DNA from: Crambe crambe
Lineage: Eukaryota > Porifera > Demospongiae > Poecilosclerida > Crambeidae
Reading direction: 5' to 3'
DNA length: 64,000 bases
NCBI GenBank assembly: GCA_963924555.1
Contig: OZ004595.1
Coordinates: 372,001-436,000 of the forward strand
Position numbers and translations under genes: made by a program. The first letter of the stretch is position 1; each line of letters opens with the position of its first letter. Below, piece by piece: positions 58,592 through 64,000 of the stretch. The notes under the pieces were generated by a model. That model saw nothing but the letters and a program-made list of their open reading frames with translations. It was not told the DNA's origin and did not search any database.

Positions 58592-58667
58592 TATGAATTT
58601 TAAGTTTACAGGTGGGCTTTATTTAGGAAAACGCCCACTTTTCTCAAATAAAGCACACCAAGTCAGC
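58592..58667. promoter_or_regulatory. Very short divergent promoter of MZT2 and WDR4
   Basis: Only 76 bp separates the start codons. The 5' UTRs must be very short or overlap. Inferred from layout. Confidence 0.5.
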
Positions 58668-60446
58668 ATGGCCTTTTTCGCTTCAACAGTAGAAACCCCA
58701 GCTTTGGTAACTACACAGGAGCAGCAGGAAACACACCGCGTCTTGGCTTTGGGAGCCAGAGATAAACTTGTGATTGCAGCAGTTTCTGAATCAAGGTTTC
58801 CATAGATGCAGAATTACTGGAATTTTTGCTGTTTATTGGCCCTCTCGTATGTACAGTTCAACAGTGGAAGTGATTGAACTAACTACTGCATCAGTAGAAC
58901 CTAGTTTCGTGCTATGTGGGGCTGTGAGTGTGTCTGGGAGGCACGTGGCCGTTGGCATGGACAACAAAACCTTAGCTATGTGGAAGAAAGAGGGTGGGGC
59001 TGGGTGGACTTGGGTGGGAGTCAGGTGGGTTAACATAGCAAAGGTTGTATCCATTGAGTGGTCCCTTCTGTTGTAGTTCAAAATTGTTTTTCCTGTTTAG
59101 AGTGCTTCCAAAGAGAGCCATGGTCCTATGCTTCACTAAAGATGACAAATTCATAATCATTGGTGATAAAACAGGCGAAGTGTATCGTTACTCCACTAAA
59201 GATTGGGCCACAAGTGGTGAGCATTTACTAGGTCACTTTTCTATGTTACTGGATATGGTGAGTGAGTATGGTGATTCTAAGTTATGGTGGGGGGAAACTT
59301 TTTGTTTTGTTTTGTCTAGGTTTTATCCCCTGATAACAGACATGTGATTACATGTGACCGAGATGAAAAGATCCGAGTTAGCAAGTTTCCAAATTCGTAC
59401 AACATAGAAACCTTCTGCTTGGCACATACAGAGTAATAATTTATTCCAATATCCTTTCAGTACTAGACAGAACTTCTGTGGTGTTTAGGTTTGTGAGTAC
59501 TTTAGCCCTCTGTCTCAAATGGCCACACTATCTCCTATCAGGATCTGGAGTAAGGAACTTTATGTGCTCACACACTAAATCCTTTACTTTATCTCTAGCA
59601 CCCTTTAAAAATATACACAAGACTAGAATTAAACTTCACGTGTTTGTAGCAACATAAGTCACTGTTTTTATTTAGGATGGGAGTGTGAAAGTGTGGGAGT
59701 GGATGGAAGGGAAGCTACTGGACTCACAGTTGGTGGGTGGAACGCAGAGTGGAGGAGAGAGAGAAGCCGTCACCAAAATCAGCTGCTCATCCTCTGACCC
59801 TCCATTTGTTGCTGTCATGTTAGAGAAGTAGGCAAGCTTCCATAAAAGGGAACATGGCAATATAAAGCTCTTATTTACAGGTCTACCCAAGTCTCTTGTT
59901 TCTCACTGTCTGCCGAAGGTATTTTAGAACCATGTTTAGAGGGCAGTATCCAGCTTCCAGTCACCCCTTGGGACATTGTGCACGATTGGTCAAATAGATT
60001 GTGGGTGTGTCTCCAAGACCCATCTGAACCCGTCATGTGCTTTCAGTGGAAGGACAGAAAAGTAAGTAAGAGGAACACATTTGAACAATTTGTGATATGA
60101 ACTATACTTACATAGATGGAAAATATAACAAGGGCTGAAAATCCACTTTTAGATGGACTCTGTGAATGGCAGTATTTTGAAGGTATGTACGGTGGTCTTA
60201 ATCTCAATTATGTTAACACTCTTGATAGGACTCCAAGCTAGCGGTACTAAAGATTGGAACCAAATGAGAAAACAGGTCTTTGACAACATGGGATCATATT
60301 TGGCTCGTAAAGAAGAGAGAATCAAGTCCAAAACTCAATTTAACGTGCCTGCCGGTTCAGACAGGAGGGAACAAAATGATTCAGACAGTTCAAAACCGCC
60401 TGAAAAAAGAATTAAAGTGACATGTGATGATAAATCTAATTCTTGA
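58668..60446 (+). CDS. WDR4: WDR4/Trm82, non-catalytic subunit of tRNA m7G46 methyltransferase
   Basis: A multi-exon gene. Clear exons are 58668-58795, 58857-59024, 59101-59257 and from 59320 on, with the last exon starting at about 60229. WD40 repeats are visible. Family-typical segments are [63 protein letters not shown] and [12 protein letters not shown]. The [10 protein letters not shown] and HTEFVS segments are characteristic of WDR4. With METTL1 it modifies guanosine 46 of tRNAs. The C-terminus is a charged tail. The start at 58668 is preferred over the upstream ATG at 58593, which lies in the same frame but would place the start 2 bp from the MZT2 start. Confidence 0.9.
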
Positions 60447-60656
60447 CAATATTATATCACACAATATCATTGCAGTCTATTTTGTTACAAAATCATAGAT
60501 CACTAGGATAGAAAACTATAATGCTGAGGCAATGTATTATACAGTGATGTGAGGTCTGTGTTTAGTATTTATAGTGCAGAACAACTAAAAGGAGAGATTG
60601 AGCGGTAAAAAAAGTAACATGTCGAGTGATTTTGTAGAGCAAATGGGAGGGACTGG

Positions 60657-63600
60657 TTAGTCCATTTCTTCTTCGTCAAAGGTCAGCTGCCTTGGTCGAC
60701 ACTGCATGAATATCCGTGCCTCTTCTGTTAGAAGTTTCTGGTCGTGGGTTTGTCCACACGCTAATTTCGTCCACTCAGCAGGAAGCTGTGCAAGAAGAAT
60801 TGGATAATAAAAAGGGGACCAATTTTTGGTAGTGATATGTAACATTGTGACATTATGACCTTTGAACTACTATTAGCTAATGCTATATGATTATGTAATT
60901 GTCATGTGATACAATAAGGAAGAACATGTGTTAATAAGTTACAGATATGTAATACATACCTTTTTTGTTTGAGATGGGGTTTCTGAAAGGGACTTGTTGA
61001 TGGCATCAGTTAATCTTGACCTCTGCAGAGAGAATAATAGGAATGATGGAAAATTACAGGTTCACTATTATTATACATCTAACGGGGAGAGGTTTCATAT
61101 CTACAGTTACCTTTTCTGAACGGTTATTGGAGAAGATGAACCATGGAGGTACACTCTGAATCTGCTTCCCTCCTTCGTCCAAGGAATTTGTACTTCTCCC
61201 ACTGGAATCAGTGCTGCTGCCCCCTCCACTACTGCTACCAAATGTCATCAATTTGGGAGAGTATGGATTGTATTGTAGATAGGTGCCTGCTGGAGGAGGA
61301 GGCATCAATCCACTCACTAAAGGAAAGTAGCCAGGAAACGCAGGTGTGTTAGAAACCATGTTAGTGTAACCCTGAAGAGCTGGAGCATTGCACATTGATG
61401 CTAAGGGATTGAACGGAAGAGAGGCTTGAAGTTGGGAGAGAACGCTTTGCTGCTGAAGGAGGCTTTGATGAGCTTGGGTTACTTGTGGGGAGGAAAGGGC
61501 TAAAAATCTTGTGGCTGGAGGAGGGAAGGATCGACTGAGTGTGATGGGCTGAATGGAAGTTGGTGAGAGTTGTTTTGGTGCAAGGGGAAAGTTTCCAGCT
61601 GTGTAAGATGTAGGTGTGGCTTTGCTAATCTGGACCGGTCCAGCTTGGGAAGGCAATTGTATGTGATCAGCAGTAGGAGCAGAGAGTAGAGGGTGACCTG
61701 TCACTACTGGATTGGGACCAGGTAAGACCTGGTAGGGGAGATTTGATGCCACACCCCTTGTGGGTGTGGTTGCCTGTGCACTGGCAAGGGGGCTTGGGTG
61801 GTGGGAGCTATCCTTAGAGATGGGACTGCATGCATTCTCCAGCAGGGGACTGAGTTTGGTCCGAGCTTTGCTTTTCTTTCGAAGGGGACCAGGACGTGGT
61901 TTTTTGAGTGTTTCAGAGTCACTTTCACTGGATGTCTGGATAAAGAAAAAATTAGGAGGATAAAAAATATGACTCAGGGTGCGATATATTCTATAAGATA
62001 AAACTAAGAGGGACCACCACTATCATTTTTCAGAAGAATTTCTTACCTCATTGGTCTCCCTGAGGTGCCTGCGTCTCTTGTTAAGCAAAATAGTGGGAGA
62101 CCACTCCTCTGTCTCGCTCTTCCTTCTCACATTCTCCTTGCCTCCACTCTTGATTGGTGTCGATGTGATAAAACTAGTACCACTTTCTCCACTATCCAAA
62201 AGACTATGTGGACAATCACTTTCAGACCCTGGGCTAGTGCTACTAAGTCTGAGACCCAAATCAGTTGATGGCCTTTTCTGATCTGAGTCTAGATTGGCAT
62301 TTGATTCAGATTTCGGAACTGGAATTGGTAATGGTGGTGAAGATACTGGATTATGGGAATGATCCGATGATGACGACGATAACATGGTATGGTCTGGTCG
62401 ACTGAGGAAGATAGAAGGGGAGAAATCTAGTTTCTTATTGAGAGAAGATTTTTCGTTGGCAAGGGGAGAGAGGAATCCAGGGTTCTGGCTACGTCTAGAC
62501 AAAGTGTTGCATTCGTCACCACTAGAAGACAGAGCAGAGCTCCCACTCTAAGAGAATAGGAGAGAGAATTTCAACTTCTGCTCATTAGAAAATAACGAAA
62601 TTATAAGATGAAATTTAATTAAGGGGAAAGTGCTTCAATATGAGACCATTGTGGAGCACTGTCATAATAGTGGCACAAGCGTGGGTTGATTAAATATGAC
62701 ATGGAGGCCACAAGTTATTAGAACCCTAATGGTAACAAGAAGTGGATGACTTGTTGCCACCACCTGGTCAGCGTCAGCTGTTCCTAACTATGTAATCTCC
62801 ACCACGATCGCTGATTTGCAACACCCTTTGTAAACCCACATTAAAATGAATGATTTTATTCTCTCCACACTCACCGATTGTCTTCTTCGCTTCTTGTCTC
62901 TCTTCAGAATGCTTGGTGTTAGAATCTTCCTGGGGTGAGTAGCTTGTGATGCATCATAGGATTCCCCTTTGCTGGACTCATGGCTACCATCTTCACAGAT
63001 ATCTAGAGAACAGGGCACCATGACTAAAATAACACACTAGTGAATGACCTACCTACATGTAAAAACCACACAGCTAAACTACTTTCAGAACTAGCCAGTA
63101 TGATTTAACAGAGCATTGTTAACTGTTTTACACCATGAACGTGTTCTAATGTTCATTGCTCATTCCACTCTTACCACTACTGGAGACAAGCCTGATATTG
63201 GCTAGCTTCTCGCGCACTGGAGTCTCAAATGCAGAATCAGTCTCTGCTTCTGATAGCTCTCCATGTAATTGGGCTACCTCACTGAGCATGCCCAGTGAGC
63301 TCTCCCCAAATAGCTCCTCCCTTTCTTCACTGCTAGGGCTGGGACGATGTCTAATGGCCATGAGGACCTCGGTATTGAAGGGGGAGATGAGGCTTGTGTT
63401 CAGGTTGTGAGATGAAGAATGAGGAGGCTTGTGGGGAGTCACCATACATGGTCCATGACAGCTATGAACTTTAAGGCTTTCGTGATATCCTGAAAAGAAA
63501 AAAAGAAAGAAAAAACTATGATTCAGATTGCTAACTTTGGAATTTGGTAACATGCTATGGCTTGTACCTGTGTATGCTGGACTGGCAGATGAGACAATCA

Positions 63601-63927
63601 TACTTCCAGCTTCCACTAGTGTGATCTGGGGAGGGCGTGCTGACATATGGGAGCTGGAATCCTTTCTTGGCCTCTTTGGTGTCTCCAGGTTCCCACAACC
63701 TGTCTTGTCTTTACTGAAGGGAGGTCTACCAGTGCTAGAATTGGAACTGGGAGTAGAGAATGAAATACCAAGATGAGAAGTGGGGGACTTCTTCTGCCCC
63801 ACTTCATCAGAAAGGATGTCCGAAATGGAGAAAGGGAAAGACCGGTTGTGGCTTGGACTACTTCCACTTTCTGAGCTGCTGCTATTCATGGTATTGTTGA
63901 TGTGAAACTTGGCTCCTTCAAGAATAT
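60657..63927 (-). CDS. C-terminal part of a Myb-like transcriptional regulator (5' end outside window)
   Basis: At least seven exons read in phase from the right, with the coding part visible from 63927 and continuing past 64000. The visible ~900 residues are Ser/Pro-rich. The final exon (60657-60788) encodes AEWTKLACGQTHDQKLL and EEARIFMQ. This matches the pattern of the B-Myb C-terminus (WKTVACG.T.DQ....ARQ), and there are basic segments ILTPSILKRDKKRRRQS and GKENVRRK. This suggests an animal Myb (MYBL2-like) gene with its DNA-binding repeats beyond the window. A FPFSISDIL motif near the first visible exon resembles an eh1 Groucho-binding motif. The identification rests mainly on the short C-terminal match; another nuclear regulator is possible. 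Confidence 0.5.
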
Positions 63928-64000
63928 CTAGAGAAGGAGCATGTTTATGCTTACAGTTGCTAGTGGTAACTAGTTAGCAATGTGATAATGAGCTAAAATT

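Noticed and set aside
1..64000. tRNA, rRNA, CRISPR or bacterial operon features
   Set aside because: None seen; the introns, poly(A) signals and gene content are clearly those of an animal nuclear genome.

Overview
This is a piece of a compact animal nuclear genome, most likely a demosponge and probably Amphimedon queenslandica or a close relative. Genes are packed 50-450 bases apart on both strands. Introns are mostly short, with canonical GT-AG borders. The gene set is metazoan (AP-3 delta, BAF53-type actin-related protein, mucolipin channel, ADAR, a cadherin giant, a Myb-like C-terminus) beside multipass membrane proteins of a kind I associate with sponges. I assigned exons by reading splice sites and checking that the frame stays open across every junction. 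The organism call is an inference from gene content, not from a database match.

Layout, left to right. (1) 1-5830: a tandem duplication of a two-gene unit (a ~600-aa multipass receptor-like protein plus a ~200-aa four-helix membrane protein). The four-helix gene is broken in the left copy. (2) 5811-8376: homopolymer G tracts, then a dipeptidyl-peptidase-IV-like gene that stops inside its beta-propeller and has no hydrolase domain. (3) 8560-12832: a bubblegum-type very-long-chain acyl-CoA synthetase, divergent from (4) AP-3 complex subunit delta at 12995-19712. (5) 19872-41779: one giant minus-strand gene of six exons and about 7157 codons. It encodes about 39 cadherin repeats (all in a 12.6-kb first exon), cysteine-rich and tryptophan-motif repeats, IPT-like domains, an REJ-like region, a GPS-type site, one membrane helix and a cytoplasmic tail with a MYND zinc finger. 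(6) 42230-44331 ACTL6A/BAF53, divergent from (7) a Bet1-type SNARE at 44467-44990. (8) 45413-50277 a mucolipin (TRPML) channel. (9) 50630-54398: two intronless genes head to head, a small Z-alpha-domain protein and an ADAR carrying two Z-alpha domains. (10) 54544-57633 a class-3 fatty aldehyde dehydrogenase. (11) 57777-58591 a MOZART2-like protein, divergent from (12) WDR4 at 58668-60446. (13) 60657 to the right edge: the C-terminal part of a Myb-like gene, cut by the window end.

Most of the genes are unrelated housekeeping neighbours, often sharing short divergent promoters. Two places suggest functional linkage: the divergent Z-alpha/ADAR pair, which could share one promoter and one nucleic-acid ligand (Z-form RNA/DNA), and the duplicated membrane-protein unit. 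The giant cadherin-REJ-GPS-MYND protein is the most unusual object in the window. No tRNA, rRNA or CRISPR was seen.
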